A stretch of 64,000 bases of DNA, taken from the NCBI RefSeq assembly GCF_035593305.1, contig NZ_CP141615.1, forward strand, positions 1-64,000, written 5' to 3'. How positions within the stretch are numbered: the stretch's first letter is position 1; each line of letters starts with the position of its first letter. The notes beneath the pieces were generated by a model that did no database searches, was not told the origin of the DNA, and saw only the letters and a list, made by a program, of their open reading frames with translations. Made by a program: the position numbers and the translations under genes. Shown here piece after piece: positions 1 through 8,022 of this stretch. The stretch comes from Limnochorda sp. L945t. GTDB lineage: Bacteria; Bacillota; Limnochordia; Limnochordales; Geochordaceae.

Positions 1-1258
1 GCGTGGCTGGCGAGCGAGGGGTAGGGCGGGGCGATGGCGGCGGGGCCGTCACCGGTGTGGGGTTAGGCAGTGGTGGGGGCGTAACGACGTCCAGTTCCTG
101 CAGGGTATAGACCTGGCCGGCGTAGAGTGCGCGTCGCACGCCGTCCAGGCCGGTCAGTACGGTGACCGTCCGGCGGGGCGTCAGGGGCACCACGTGGCGG
201 TGCGCATCCAGCAGCTGATAGGTCTTGCCCTGGAAGCTGATCGTGGAGCCGGCGGAGGCCTTGCGCGTCTCCCGCAAGGCCAGGATAGTGAGAAGCTCAT
301 GGGCATTGGGGGCAGGACGGAAGGCGGGCTGGGGGTCTTTCGGGGCGACCGCAAAGCGGCGGTTGAAGCGTTCGATGAACCCGGGCAGGAAGTGGTTGGC
401 ATCGTCCAGGGTGCGGACGCGGGCAATGCGCAGCTCGGTTACCAGGCGGCTTTGGAGGGTTTGCCAGAGGCGTTCGATGCGGCCTTTGGCTTGGGGGGAA
501 CGGGCCGGGATATGGACGATCCCGAGGGCCTGCAGGGCCTGACCGAACTGGGTCAGTGGGATCGTCTGGCCAGCCAGTTCCTCGTCGATGGACAGCCGGC
601 CCTGCTTGGGGGAGAAGAACAGGGTGTGGCGGTCGGAGTAGAGGCGCACGGGCACGCCGTGGTGCTGGAGGATCTGGCGGAGGACCTGGAGATAGCCCAT
701 CAGTTGCTCGGTGAGGAGAAACCAAAGGCCCAGAATCTGACTGGTGGCATCGTCGATGGCCCCATGCAAGCAGAGGTGAGGACCGCGGTCTTCCAGCCAG
801 GCAAACGGGCTGGCGTCGACCTGGACCAAGGCGCCGGCTTGGGGCATCCGCTCCCGGGAGCGGCGCCGGCGGGCCGCTTTGTGGGTATGGGCCAAGGGAA
901 TCCCGGCCGCCTTGAGGATGCGGGCGATGGTCTTGGCACTGAGATGGACCTGATGGTACTCGGCCAGGAGTTCGGCCATGTGCTGGCAGCTCGCATCCCG
1001 GTAGACATCCAGCGCCAGACCCAGGACGGTTTGGCGCACGGCGTCGGGGACCGCATGGCTGGGTCGGCGGCCGCGGTTTTTGTGGGCCAGGATGGCAGCC
1101 CCGTGCTGGGCGAAGGCGTGCTTGAGACGTAGGACATGGCGTTCGGACAGTCCGAGGGCTTGAGCTCCTTCCCATACCGTGATCTCGCCTTTGAGCAGAC
1201 GCTCGAGCACGGGAATGCGCTGGGCCTCGTCGGGACGCAAGAAGACGTCACCCTTCAT
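1..1258 (-). CDS. ISNCY family DDE transposase (C-terminus outside window)
   Basis: The frame is open from ATG at 1258 to the window edge, about 419 codons. The N-terminal ~60 residues form a helix-turn-helix (LGLSERHVLRLKHAF). A second DNA-binding segment precedes the RNase-H-like catalytic core. The likely catalytic triad is D148 (VQVDASPF), D209 (LYSDRHTLF) and E262 (AKGRIERLW), in the usual order of integrase-type transposases. The arrangement matches the IS1202/ISNCY group, whose members are 400-500 residues, so little is missing. No frameshift or internal stop is visible, so it may still be active. The tail is proline-rich. Confidence 0.85.
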   Translation of the reverse strand, partial: MKGDVFLRPDEAQRIPVLERLLKGEITVWEGAQALGLSERHVLRLKHAFAQHGAAILAHKNRGRRPSHAVPDAVRQTVLGLALDVYRDASCQHMAELLAEYHQVHLSAKTIARILKAAGIPLAHTHKAARRRRSRERMPQAGALVQVDASPFAWLEDRGPHLCLHGAIDDATSQILGLWFLLTEQLMGYLQVLRQILQHHGVPVRLYSDRHTLFFSPKQGRLSIDEELAGQTIPLTQFGQALQALGIVHIPARSPQAKGRIERLWQTLQSRLVTELRIARVRTLDDANHFLPGFIERFNRRFAVAPKDPQPAFRPAPNAHELLTILALRETRKASAGSTISFQGKTYQLLDAHRHVVPLTPRRTVTVLTGLDGVRRALYAGQVYTLQELDVVTPPPLPNPTPVTAPPPSPRPTPRSPAT

Positions 1259-1288
1259 GGGGACGAGACATTCGCCAGGGCGGGCGTC

Positions 1289-1314
1289 GGCCCCGGGGGG
1301 CACCCCCCGGGGCC
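1289..1314. repeat. Perfect 12-bp GC palindrome beside the transposase start
   Basis: The arms GGCCCCGGGGGG and CCCCCCGGGGCC are separated by only CA. The palindrome lies 31 bases upstream of the transposase start, inside the element. It could limit readthrough from outside promoters into the transposase, or form a cruciform. Its function is inferred from position only. Confidence 0.55.
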
Positions 1315-1342
1315 CCACCCCGGGCCCCCTCCGGTCATCAGG

Positions 1343-1393
1343 GGGGTGACAAAATCTCAGTCCCGTTCACGGGGTGACATTATCACTGTCCGG
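1343..1393. repeat. Two direct repeats at the IS end
   Basis: GGGGTGACA followed by AATCTCAGTCCC (from 1343) and by TTATCACTGTCCG (from 1371) form two copies spaced 28 bases apart, about 80% identical. Tandem motifs of this kind at the ends of IS1202-type elements are probable transposase-binding sites. Confidence 0.6.
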
Positions 1394-1516
1394 CGACAGC
1401 AACGGCCCGCCGCGGTTGACGCGGCGGGCAGGGGCTCGTAGACTATGCCAGGTTGGGCCGGCGGGGGAAGGCGCGAATCGACGTGGCCCCTGCCTGCGCG
1501 GGAGGGAGATGGCCCG

Positions 1517-1885
1517 GTGCTGACGCTCACGGCCGAGGCGAGCGCGAGGTTGCGCGAGCTCCTCGAGCAAAAGCAGCGGCCCGAACTGTTGCTTCGCATA
1601 TACGTCCAGCCCGGCGGGTGCCGGGGATACAGCTACGGGATGGCGTTCGACGACAAGGTGCGGGAGGGGGACACGGTCGTCGAACAGGACGGGCTGCGCA
1701 TCGCCGTGGACCCTTTCAGCGTGGAGTTCTTACAGGGGGCAGAGGTCGGCTACGTGGAGTCGCTGATGGGGGGCGGGTTCACCATCCGCAACCCCAACGC
1801 GGTCTCGACGTGCGGGTGCGGGCAGTCGTTCCGGACGGCCAAGGACCGGGGCAAGCCCCAATCCTGTTGCGGCGGGGCCGGCTGA
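1517..1885 (+). CDS. IscA/HesB/ErpA-type iron-sulfur cluster carrier
   Basis: This A-type carrier of 122 residues would receive and pass on Fe-S clusters in the cytoplasm. The family's three ligands are present: the Cys in GGCRGYSYGM and the CGCG pair in STCGCGQSF. They are followed by a lysine-rich tail and a second Cys pair (QSCCGG) that most relatives lack. I chose GTG 1517 because GGGAGGGAG sits just upstream and the usual LTLTxxA start follows; an ATG at 1445 would add 24 atypical residues. It stands alone between the IS and the convergent sugar operon, with no isc or suf neighbours. Confidence 0.88.
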   Translation: MLTLTAEASARLRELLEQKQRPELLLRIYVQPGGCRGYSYGMAFDDKVREGDTVVEQDGLRIAVDPFSVEFLQGAEVGYVESLMGGGFTIRNPNAVSTCGCGQSFRTAKDRGKPQSCCGGAG

Positions 1886-2080
1886 GGCGGCGAACGCCAT
1901 TGCCTGGGAGGCGGGGGAGCCGGCGGGCTTCGTTGCTGTCTCCGGCATCCGGCGAAGCCACAAGTTCCCTCGGAACGCCGCACGGCAGACTCCGGAGTCC
2001 ACCTGCTCCTTTGGGCATTCGCCCGACTTCTCGGACCCGCTGGGCGTCGGCTCTGCGAGATGACGACCAGACCGGCACGC

Positions 2081-2866
2081 TTACGTGTAGTGGATGCGGC
2101 CCTTCAGCGCTTCCAACAACCGCCGGTTGGCTTCGGCGCCGCCGGGCACATTGCCACTGGTGAAGACAGGGGGTTGCAGCCCCCGCCGGGCGAGCAGCTC
2201 GGCCACTCGACACATCAGGCCGTTGACCAGCAGGGCACCTACGACGGTGGAGGCTGGCCCCACCGGGGCGTCGACGGCATTGAGGCGCAACGCCGCATCT
2301 CCCGCCGGCACGTGCGTATCGATGACGATGTCCGCGACATCGTGAAGGTAGTGCCCAGGCGGATGGTCCGGCGGCGCCACCAGAGCGTACCGCCTCGAGG
2401 TGAACGCGATGACGGTGGCGCCACGGGACCGCGCGGTCATGGCCATCTCGACCGGTACGGCGTTGCGTCCCGAGGTGGAGAAGACGAACAGCACGTCGCC
2501 CTGACGCAGCGGCACCCCCGACAGCACGACTTTGGCGTAACCCGGCAGGTGTTCAAGGGTGGAGGTGCGGGGCAGGGGGCGTTCGCTGATGGTCAGGCCG
2601 GGGGCGTAAATCGGGTTGATGATGGCCAGACCCCCGGCCCGGTAGACCAGTTCGCCGGTCAACAGGCTCGAGTGCGTGGCACCGAAGGCCCACAGGGTAG
2701 CGCCTCCGGCTATCGCTTCGGCCACCTTCTGCGCCGCGCCTTCGACGGAAGCCGCTTCGGCTGCCTGGATTTCCTGCCACAGCCGGGCCATTGCGTTCCA
2801 ATAGGCCTCAGCAGCTCCAGCCGTTCCGGCCGCCGCGGGCGGCTCATCTCGACGAAGAGGCACCAA
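2081..2866 (-). CDS. SIS-domain sugar-phosphate binding/isomerase protein (copy 2)
   Basis: Last gene of the amino-sugar operon. The single SIS domain begins with a helical segment (AEAYWNAMARLWQEI), then the nucleotide-like fold AIAGGATLWAFGATHSS, VLFVFSTSGRN and a VVGALLVNGLMCRV helix. SIS proteins bind phosphosugars as isomerases, etherases or sensors. It is a paralogue of the SIS protein at 10367-11050 and ends with the same xPPVFTSGNVPGG-type motif. The start is uncertain: AAGGTGG sits 7 bases ahead of TTG 2866, with GTG 2863 next; a frame from 3001 would overlap nanE by 98 bases. Its substrate is probably an N-acetylhexosamine phosphate, by context. Confidence 0.8.
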   Translation of the reverse strand: MVPLRRDEPPAAAGTAGAAEAYWNAMARLWQEIQAAEAASVEGAAQKVAEAIAGGATLWAFGATHSSLLTGELVYRAGGLAIINPIYAPGLTISERPLPRTSTLEHLPGYAKVVLSGVPLRQGDVLFVFSTSGRNAVPVEMAMTARSRGATVIAFTSRRYALVAPPDHPPGHYLHDVADIVIDTHVPAGDAALRLNAVDAPVGPASTVVGALLVNGLMCRVAELLARRGLQPPVFTSGNVPGGAEANRRLLEALKGRIHYT

Positions 2867-2903
2867 GGCGCATCCACCTTCCGAACGCTGAACGTGGTTG
2901 GCA

Positions 2904-3662
2904 TCAAGGCCGGTTGGGAACGGCGCCCACGAACCGCTGAGTGATGAGCTGGGGCGCCGTGATGGCCGAGCCGATGACGGCGGCAAATGCCCCCGCGTCA
3001 AACACGGCGCGCACGTCCTCCACTGTCCAGATGCCGCCCTCCGCGATGACCGGCGCCTTTACCCGTCCGGCCAGAGCCCGTACGACGTGAACCGCCGGTT
3101 TGGGTTCGTCCCTGGTGTACGGGGTAAACCCCACCAGCGTCGTTGCCACAAGGTCGGCACCGGCGTCTACGGCCCGTACACCCTCCTCTACGGTGGCGAT
3201 GTCCGCCATGACCATAACCCCGAGTTCCTCATGGATCCGGCGGATCAGGTCCTCCAGCCGCTCTGCTCCCGGCCGTGGCCGCTGCGTAGCGTCCACAGCC
3301 ACGATGTCCGCGCCGGCCCGTACCACCGCCGCAGCGGACCCGAAGTCCGGCGTGATGTACACCTCGAATCCCGGTTGCGGGCGCTTATGAATGCCGATGA
3401 TTGGCCGGGCGGTGACGGCGCGCACCGCCGATACGTCGTCCGGCCCGTTTACCCTGAATCCCACGGCTCCACCCATCTCAGCCGCCTGCGCCATGGCCGC
3501 CATGAAGCGCGGCCCGTGGAGGGGGCTTTCGGGGCTTGCCTGACACGACACGATGATTCCGTTCCTCAGCGCTTCAACTCGTGGGGGTAACGTAGGTGTC
3601 TGCTCCTCCCACCGCAAGAGTTGACTTTGGGTGCCCGGCGATACCTCGCTGCGCGTGCTCAC
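2904..3662 (-). CDS. nanE: N-acetylmannosamine-6-phosphate 2-epimerase
   Basis: Converts ManNAc-6-P to GlcNAc-6-P in the cytoplasm. The TIM-barrel signature of NanE is complete: NGIIVSCQA at the first strand, GFRVNG, IIGIHKRP, VDATQRPRP, MADIATVEEG, DLVATTLVGFTPYT and VIAEGGIWT. The length, 252 residues, is slightly over the usual ~230 because of an N-terminal extension of about 20 residues. The ATG overlaps the stop of the upstream kinase as ATGA, implying translational coupling: the kinase would supply the phosphorylated substrate. The neighbouring nagA/nagB-type steps are absent from the window. Confidence 0.9.
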   Translation of the reverse strand: MSTRSEVSPGTQSQLLRWEEQTPTLPPRVEALRNGIIVSCQASPESPLHGPRFMAAMAQAAEMGGAVGFRVNGPDDVSAVRAVTARPIIGIHKRPQPGFEVYITPDFGSAAAVVRAGADIVAVDATQRPRPGAERLEDLIRRIHEELGVMVMADIATVEEGVRAVDAGADLVATTLVGFTPYTRDEPKPAVHVVRALAGRVKAPVIAEGGIWTVEDVRAVFDAGAFAAVIGSAITAPQLITQRFVGAVPNRP

Positions 3663-4681
3663 CGGGGAAGACTGCCGCGCACCGGCCTCGGTTTGGCCCA
3701 GAGGCCCCCCGACGCCTGCGCTGCCGCCCCGAGGTTGCCCAGAATCCGTTCATCCGGCGCGATGCCCAGCTGGCGCAACGCCAGCAGCACTGCCCCCGCG
3801 CCCGGCGGCAACCGGGGTGCCGCCAAGCTGAAATCCGGCAGCTCGGCGTGCAACCGCCGTTCGACGGCCGTCCACAGCGGGCCACCAGGCTTCAGCACGC
3901 CGCCCTGCCCCACCACTCGCCTCTCGTCCTTCCCGAAAGGCAAAGCCCTGGCCGTCGCCACGACCAGGCGAGCGAGGTGGTTGGCTCCTTCTTCGACAAT
4001 CCGAAGCGCCTGGCTATCCCCCCGCGCTGCCCACTCGAGCACGGTTGGCGCCAGGTCGGCGACGAGCGAGCGGTCCAGCTCTCCCGTGTAGAGCGTCGCT
4101 GCCACCTCTCTCATGCTGGCCGCGCCGAAACGGGTCAACACCGCGAGAAGAAGCGGCGACTCGCTTTCCGCTCCGTCTTCGCACCGGGCCGCGAACTGTA
4201 GCGCCTGCAGCCCCAGCCACCACCCGCTCCCCTGGTCTCCCAGCAGGTACCCCCAGCCGCCCTTCCAGGCCCGCTCGCCCCGGCGTGTCTCGCCGTAGGC
4301 CACGGCGCCAGTCCCCGCGAGCAGCACGACCCCTGGAAGGCCCCCGGTCCCGCCGGCCAGGGCGCAGACCGCGTCGCTTTCGGCCGTTACCAGACGCACC
4401 GTTACGAGCCGCCTCAGGATCGCCTCCGCGGCACCGACGCCGGCCGTGAGGCCCAGATAGGCGGCCTCAAACACCGGCGATGACAGGCCGCCGGCCTGCA
4501 GCGCCTCGTGTACCGCCTCGGTCAGGGCCAGCTCCAGGCGTTCGAGTCCGCCCGGCCGGGTGAGGTGGTCGAGGCCGCGGCCCCGCCCCGTGGCTACCAC
4601 GAGGCCGTCCAGCGTGGCGATAAGACACAGGGTCGCGGATTGCCCCCCGTCGACCCCCAGTACGTAGCCGGCCGCACCCAT
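3659..4681 (-). CDS. BadF/BadG/BcrA-type N-acetylhexosamine kinase (copy 2)
   Basis: ASKHA-fold ATPase of about 340 residues. The phosphate-1 loop YVLGVDGGQSATLCL is at the N-terminus, phosphate-2 LLAGTGAVAYG in the middle and GWGYLLGDQGSGWWLG after it, as in N-acetylglucosamine kinases. ATG 4681 places the ATP loop at the N-terminus, lies 14 bases after the upstream stop and has a GGGGGG purine run ahead; an earlier ATG at 4777 would add 32 unrelated residues. It is coupled to nanE, so ManNAc or a related sugar is a likely substrate. A second, diverged kinase is encoded at 9285-10340 in the same operon. Confidence 0.82.
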   Translation of the reverse strand: MGAAGYVLGVDGGQSATLCLIATLDGLVVATGRGRGLDHLTRPGGLERLELALTEAVHEALQAGGLSSPVFEAAYLGLTAGVGAAEAILRRLVTVRLVTAESDAVCALAGGTGGLPGVVLLAGTGAVAYGETRRGERAWKGGWGYLLGDQGSGWWLGLQALQFAARCEDGAESESPLLLAVLTRFGAASMREVAATLYTGELDRSLVADLAPTVLEWAARGDSQALRIVEEGANHLARLVVATARALPFGKDERRVVGQGGVLKPGGPLWTAVERRLHAELPDFSLAAPRLPPGAGAVLLALRQLGIAPDERILGNLGAAAQASGGLWAKPRPVRGSLPR

Positions 4682-4695
4682 TCCTATCCCCCCGG

Positions 4696-5478
4696 CTACC
4701 CCCGCATAGCCGCAATGGTCCGGTGGTACTCCCTCGGCAGCACGTCGAGCCCGCAGAGCAACTCGGTACCCGACCAACCCGAGTTCCAGACGAAGAACTG
4801 CAGGCAGTCAACTCCGCGGTCCTTACACTCCCAGGCCAGCCGAACCATTTCGTCCACCGTGGGATAGCGCCACACGCCGGGTTTTGCAAACGCCTGGACG
4901 ATCGCCATGAACTTGCCCTTCACGTAAGGCCGGATATCGGAAAGGTACTTCAACGTAAACTCCCAGTCCGTGCCGTCGTAGTAACACGGATACAGGTCAA
5001 CCGAGACCAGGGGGAGTTCAAAGCGGGTCAGGTATTCCTTGGCATACTCGATGTCACGACGATGGCGGCGAAGCCCGCAGAAGTTCACGATGACGTTCTT
5101 GCCCGATACTCTCTGCCGGGTCACGAACCTATCCAGCATGCTCATGTCCATGGGGCCGAGTTCTGGCTCGTCAACATGGTAGTAGAAAGTGGCGGGCACT
5201 CCCGGGAAGTCCGGAAGCGTCTCCGGCAACGCCCGAGACTGACCGTTGGCCACGTCCAGCGAGATGTTGCTGAAGTAGCGCGCCACGAGGGGGACGTTGC
5301 GGTAGTCGGGCGTCGTGTAAGTGATGAAGTTGAAACCTATCGTGTTTGAGAGATAGTCCAGCGCTCGCTCCAACGGAGGCCTGCGATCGGTTCGCTTCTG
5401 GTGATGATCCCAGTAGTACTGCTCCTGGAAGGTCTCAGCCACGAAGACGCCGATCGTCTCAAACTTCGGGACTCTCAA
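4696..5478 (-). CDS. Unknown protein, possibly a TIM-barrel glycosidase-like fold
   Basis: I do not recognise the family. The 260 residues show alternating hydrophobic strands and acidic/aromatic loops typical of a glycosidase barrel. Strand ends with acidic pairs include FYYHVDEPELG, NVIVNFCGL, LVSVDLYPCYYDGTDW and CLQFFVWNSGWSG. HVDEPE resembles the catalytic strand of several glycoside hydrolase clans. There is no signal peptide, so it should act in the cytoplasm. The ATG overlaps the end of the DUF4838 gene by 20 bases, implying coupled translation. By context it may cleave or bind an imported oligosaccharide. Confidence 0.6.
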   Translation of the reverse strand: MRVPKFETIGVFVAETFQEQYYWDHHQKRTDRRPPLERALDYLSNTIGFNFITYTTPDYRNVPLVARYFSNISLDVANGQSRALPETLPDFPGVPATFYYHVDEPELGPMDMSMLDRFVTRQRVSGKNVIVNFCGLRRHRRDIEYAKEYLTRFELPLVSVDLYPCYYDGTDWEFTLKYLSDIRPYVKGKFMAIVQAFAKPGVWRYPTVDEMVRLAWECKDRGVDCLQFFVWNSGWSGTELLCGLDVLPREYHRTIAAMRG

Positions 5479-8002
5479 CCCCTGCCGCCTCCCGTCCGGT
5501 GTACGCGAGTCTCCGGCTCAGCCCCTCCATCGAGGCGGCGAAACGATACAGATGGTCCAGGTTCGCCCTCTCGCCGGGGCTGAGCTTCCGGTCGAACCCC
5601 ACAAGCTTCAGCACTATCGACTGGTTTGCCGTGTTCCACTCGACCTGCACCAGTTGAACCTTCTCGGGGGGATAGAGCTCGGCCAGGGCCAGCCCGTCGG
5701 CCCACTCGAGGATGAGGCCGGCCCCGGGCAGCTCTTCGCCCTTCAAGACGAGCCGGCCAGCGTCACCTGTCACGGATAGGGGGCGCACACTCGCCGGATC
5801 ATCGACGGCCCAAAGCCTCCAGCCGGGGGCTGCCGTGAACTGGCCGATGGCCGTGGGCCGGGCATAGGCCTGCGCCTCGCCTGCATTGGTGACCTCGCAC
5901 CAGAAGCGGAGCTCCGCGCCCTCCCGGGGAACGGCGATCCGGCGCTCCATCTGCAGGTCCTTCTGGTACACACCCAACAGCATGAGGCCTTCCAGGCGAG
6001 CGCTGAGGCGCGCCTCGCTCCCTTCAGGCGTCTCACGGATCTCTTGAACGTACGCCGCGCGATCCCCCAGGTTGATGCAGGCTTGCTCGGCGTAACCGGC
6101 GGCTGCGGGATATCCGTACTCCCATCGCCCCGGCAGGCGAAGTACCTGGCGCGCCGGCGCCGGCTTGCCGTCAGCGCCCGGCGGCGCTACGTACAGCTCC
6201 CGGATACGGCCGCCGAGCGATGCAGCCAGGACCGCTTTGAGGTGCGGGTTTTCCAGCACGGCGAGCGGGTGCGCCTGGCCCAGGATGCCGACCCGCTCGC
6301 GAAACTCCTTGGGGCTCTCTCCTTCTCTGCAGTGAACGATCCCGTGCCGGTCGAGGGCGGCCATGAAGCGATCCAGTTGGGCTCGTTTGTGGGGCCGGGT
6401 GACGGAGTCGAGAGACCGGCCGCGCTCGGTGAACGGCGCCGTGTCCATGAGGTCGACGTAGTCCAGGCTCAAGCTCAGCCGCTCGACGGCTTTCGCCTCG
6501 AGTTCGTTGCCGGCCATCCGTGCCGCCCGATCCAGAGCCTGCCGGGCTGCTCTCCGGAACTCCGCCGTAAGGTGCCCTGCGTCGAGGTTTGAGTAGAGGT
6601 TGAGGTGAATATCCTCGCGCCTGGCTTGTTGGGCCAGGAGGTCGTAGTACTCACGCACGGGCTCTGCCGCTGCGCCGTAGACGCCCTCGATGAAGTCGTT
6701 GACGAGCGTGTCGGCGTCCTGGCTTGCGTTCCACATGAGGTGCGCGAGCACGTAAGATCGGAGCCAGGCGAACTCGCCGCCGCCACCCTTCTCGTAGTGG
6801 CCCTGGAAGAAGATGCCGCGTATGCCTGCGTCGCGGTAGTTCTTGACATCCTTGGCCAGGGCGGCGAAGTTGGGGAACGGCATCAGGTAGTGGGCGAAGT
6901 CCGTGACGTAGTGCCAGACGTAGACGCGCGCTCCGAGGCCGGTCCATGTGAGGACGTTGCGCCAGTAACGGGCGTTGTGCTGGCACTCGTCGAGGGGATG
7001 CAGGTCGCAGGACGGGGCCATGTGGCACAAGCGCACGATGACGTTGGGCCTGGGGCGCGCAAGGAGCGGCACGTTCTCCGTCTCCATGTAGGCGAGGGTA
7101 TCGATGAGCTTGTCCGGGTGATGCTGCTCGAGCGTCTCCGCCAGTGCGTTGGCGAACCGGATGACCAGCCCGGACTCGCCGCCCTCGGCAGAGCGCACCG
7201 CATCGCATTGAGGACACTCGCACCATCCGCCCCAGTCGTTCTGCGACACGGAGTAGATAGTCGCCTCGGGGTGCTCCTGCGCCCACTCGAGCAAGCGCTG
7301 CTTCGCGGTTTCGACAAGACCCGGGTTAGTGAGGCAGAGCTGCGCCAGCTCCCGCTTGCGGCGCCCTCCGACCAGGGAGAAGTACTCGGGGTGCGTGGCA
7401 AAGTAACGGTCCGGCGGGATGAGGTGGTAGAAGGTGTGCACGAACGGGTGGTAGCGGACGGCGCCTCCCACGCTCTCATCCAGCCGCGCGTTGCCGCCGT
7501 TGAGGCGGTTGACCACGGCCCACTCCTTGTCGAACGCCTCCCAGTAGTAGATCTCCCGGTACTCGAAGTCCGGGCGGACCCTGCGGTGGATTGGTTGAAG
7601 GGCCAGCTCCCCCATGGAAGGCACCCGGACGTTCTCAGCCGTATACCACCGGCATCCAACGTACTCCTCGAGGAAGGTGTAGACCGCGTACAGCGTACCC
7701 CGGGGTCGTCCGCCGGCCAACAGCAGATGGCGGTCAAAAGTTTGGATCAACACCTCCTCCGCCCCCAGCTCCCGGCTGCCCCAATGGGAGAGCCAGAACC
7801 CGGGCAGCCCGACGAAGATCAGCGGTTCACCGGGGTCCGGCGGGGAGCTGAAGTCTTGCCTTACCACGGGGAGCCTGGCACCCGTTACCTGGTGGATGTA
7901 GTGTTGGAGGACGGAGGCCGCGCGCTCTTCGGCGACGGTCGCCTGAGACGGCAGGACGACGCGATAGGCGCTTCGGCCGTCAGCTGCCACAATCAGTTCC
8001 AT
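5459..8002 (-). CDS. DUF4838 family glycosidase-like protein
   Basis: The 847-residue protein starts with a GH20/GH67-type alpha/beta domain (residues ~1-120; ATVAEERAASVLQHYI, GTLYAVYTFLEEYVGCRWYT). The DUF4838 barrel region follows, with SVSQNDWGGWCECPQCD, LAYMETENVP and YVWHYVTDFAHYLMPFPN. The C-terminal ~250 residues form a beta-rich domain. The family is related to alpha-glucuronidases and N-acetylhexosaminidases, but activity is rarely proven. The paired cysteines in CECPQCD could bind metal. No signal peptide is seen, so it probably works on imported oligosaccharide. It sits between the GHL10 protein and the unknown barrel protein in the amino-sugar operon. Confidence 0.8.
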   Translation of the reverse strand: MELIVAADGRSAYRVVLPSQATVAEERAASVLQHYIHQVTGARLPVVRQDFSSPPDPGEPLIFVGLPGFWLSHWGSRELGAEEVLIQTFDRHLLLAGGRPRGTLYAVYTFLEEYVGCRWYTAENVRVPSMGELALQPIHRRVRPDFEYREIYYWEAFDKEWAVVNRLNGGNARLDESVGGAVRYHPFVHTFYHLIPPDRYFATHPEYFSLVGGRRKRELAQLCLTNPGLVETAKQRLLEWAQEHPEATIYSVSQNDWGGWCECPQCDAVRSAEGGESGLVIRFANALAETLEQHHPDKLIDTLAYMETENVPLLARPRPNVIVRLCHMAPSCDLHPLDECQHNARYWRNVLTWTGLGARVYVWHYVTDFAHYLMPFPNFAALAKDVKNYRDAGIRGIFFQGHYEKGGGGEFAWLRSYVLAHLMWNASQDADTLVNDFIEGVYGAAAEPVREYYDLLAQQARREDIHLNLYSNLDAGHLTAEFRRAARQALDRAARMAGNELEAKAVERLSLSLDYVDLMDTAPFTERGRSLDSVTRPHKRAQLDRFMAALDRHGIVHCREGESPKEFRERVGILGQAHPLAVLENPHLKAVLAASLGGRIRELYVAPPGADGKPAPARQVLRLPGRWEYGYPAAAGYAEQACINLGDRAAYVQEIRETPEGSEARLSARLEGLMLLGVYQKDLQMERRIAVPREGAELRFWCEVTNAGEAQAYARPTAIGQFTAAPGWRLWAVDDPASVRPLSVTGDAGRLVLKGEELPGAGLILEWADGLALAELYPPEKVQLVQVEWNTANQSIVLKLVGFDRKLSPGERANLDHLYRFAASMEGLSRRLAYTGREAAGVESPEV

Positions 8003-8022
8003 TCAGGCCGGCTCATCTCCCT

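Larger units (their letters stand above)
1..1393 (-). mobile_element. Partial ISNCY/IS1202-type insertion sequence, cut by the window start
   Basis: One transposase gene fills most of the element. Beyond its 5' end, at 1343-1393, lie two near-identical direct repeats of about 22 bases that look like the transposase-binding sequence of the IS end. The other end lies outside the window. The outer boundary near 1393 is inferred from the repeats; no target-site duplication can be checked here. Confidence 0.7.

Noticed and set aside
194-1132. Long open frame on the plus strand across the transposase
   Set aside because: It is antisense to a clear DDE transposase and its product is low-complexity Gly/Gln/Asp-rich sequence without domain features.
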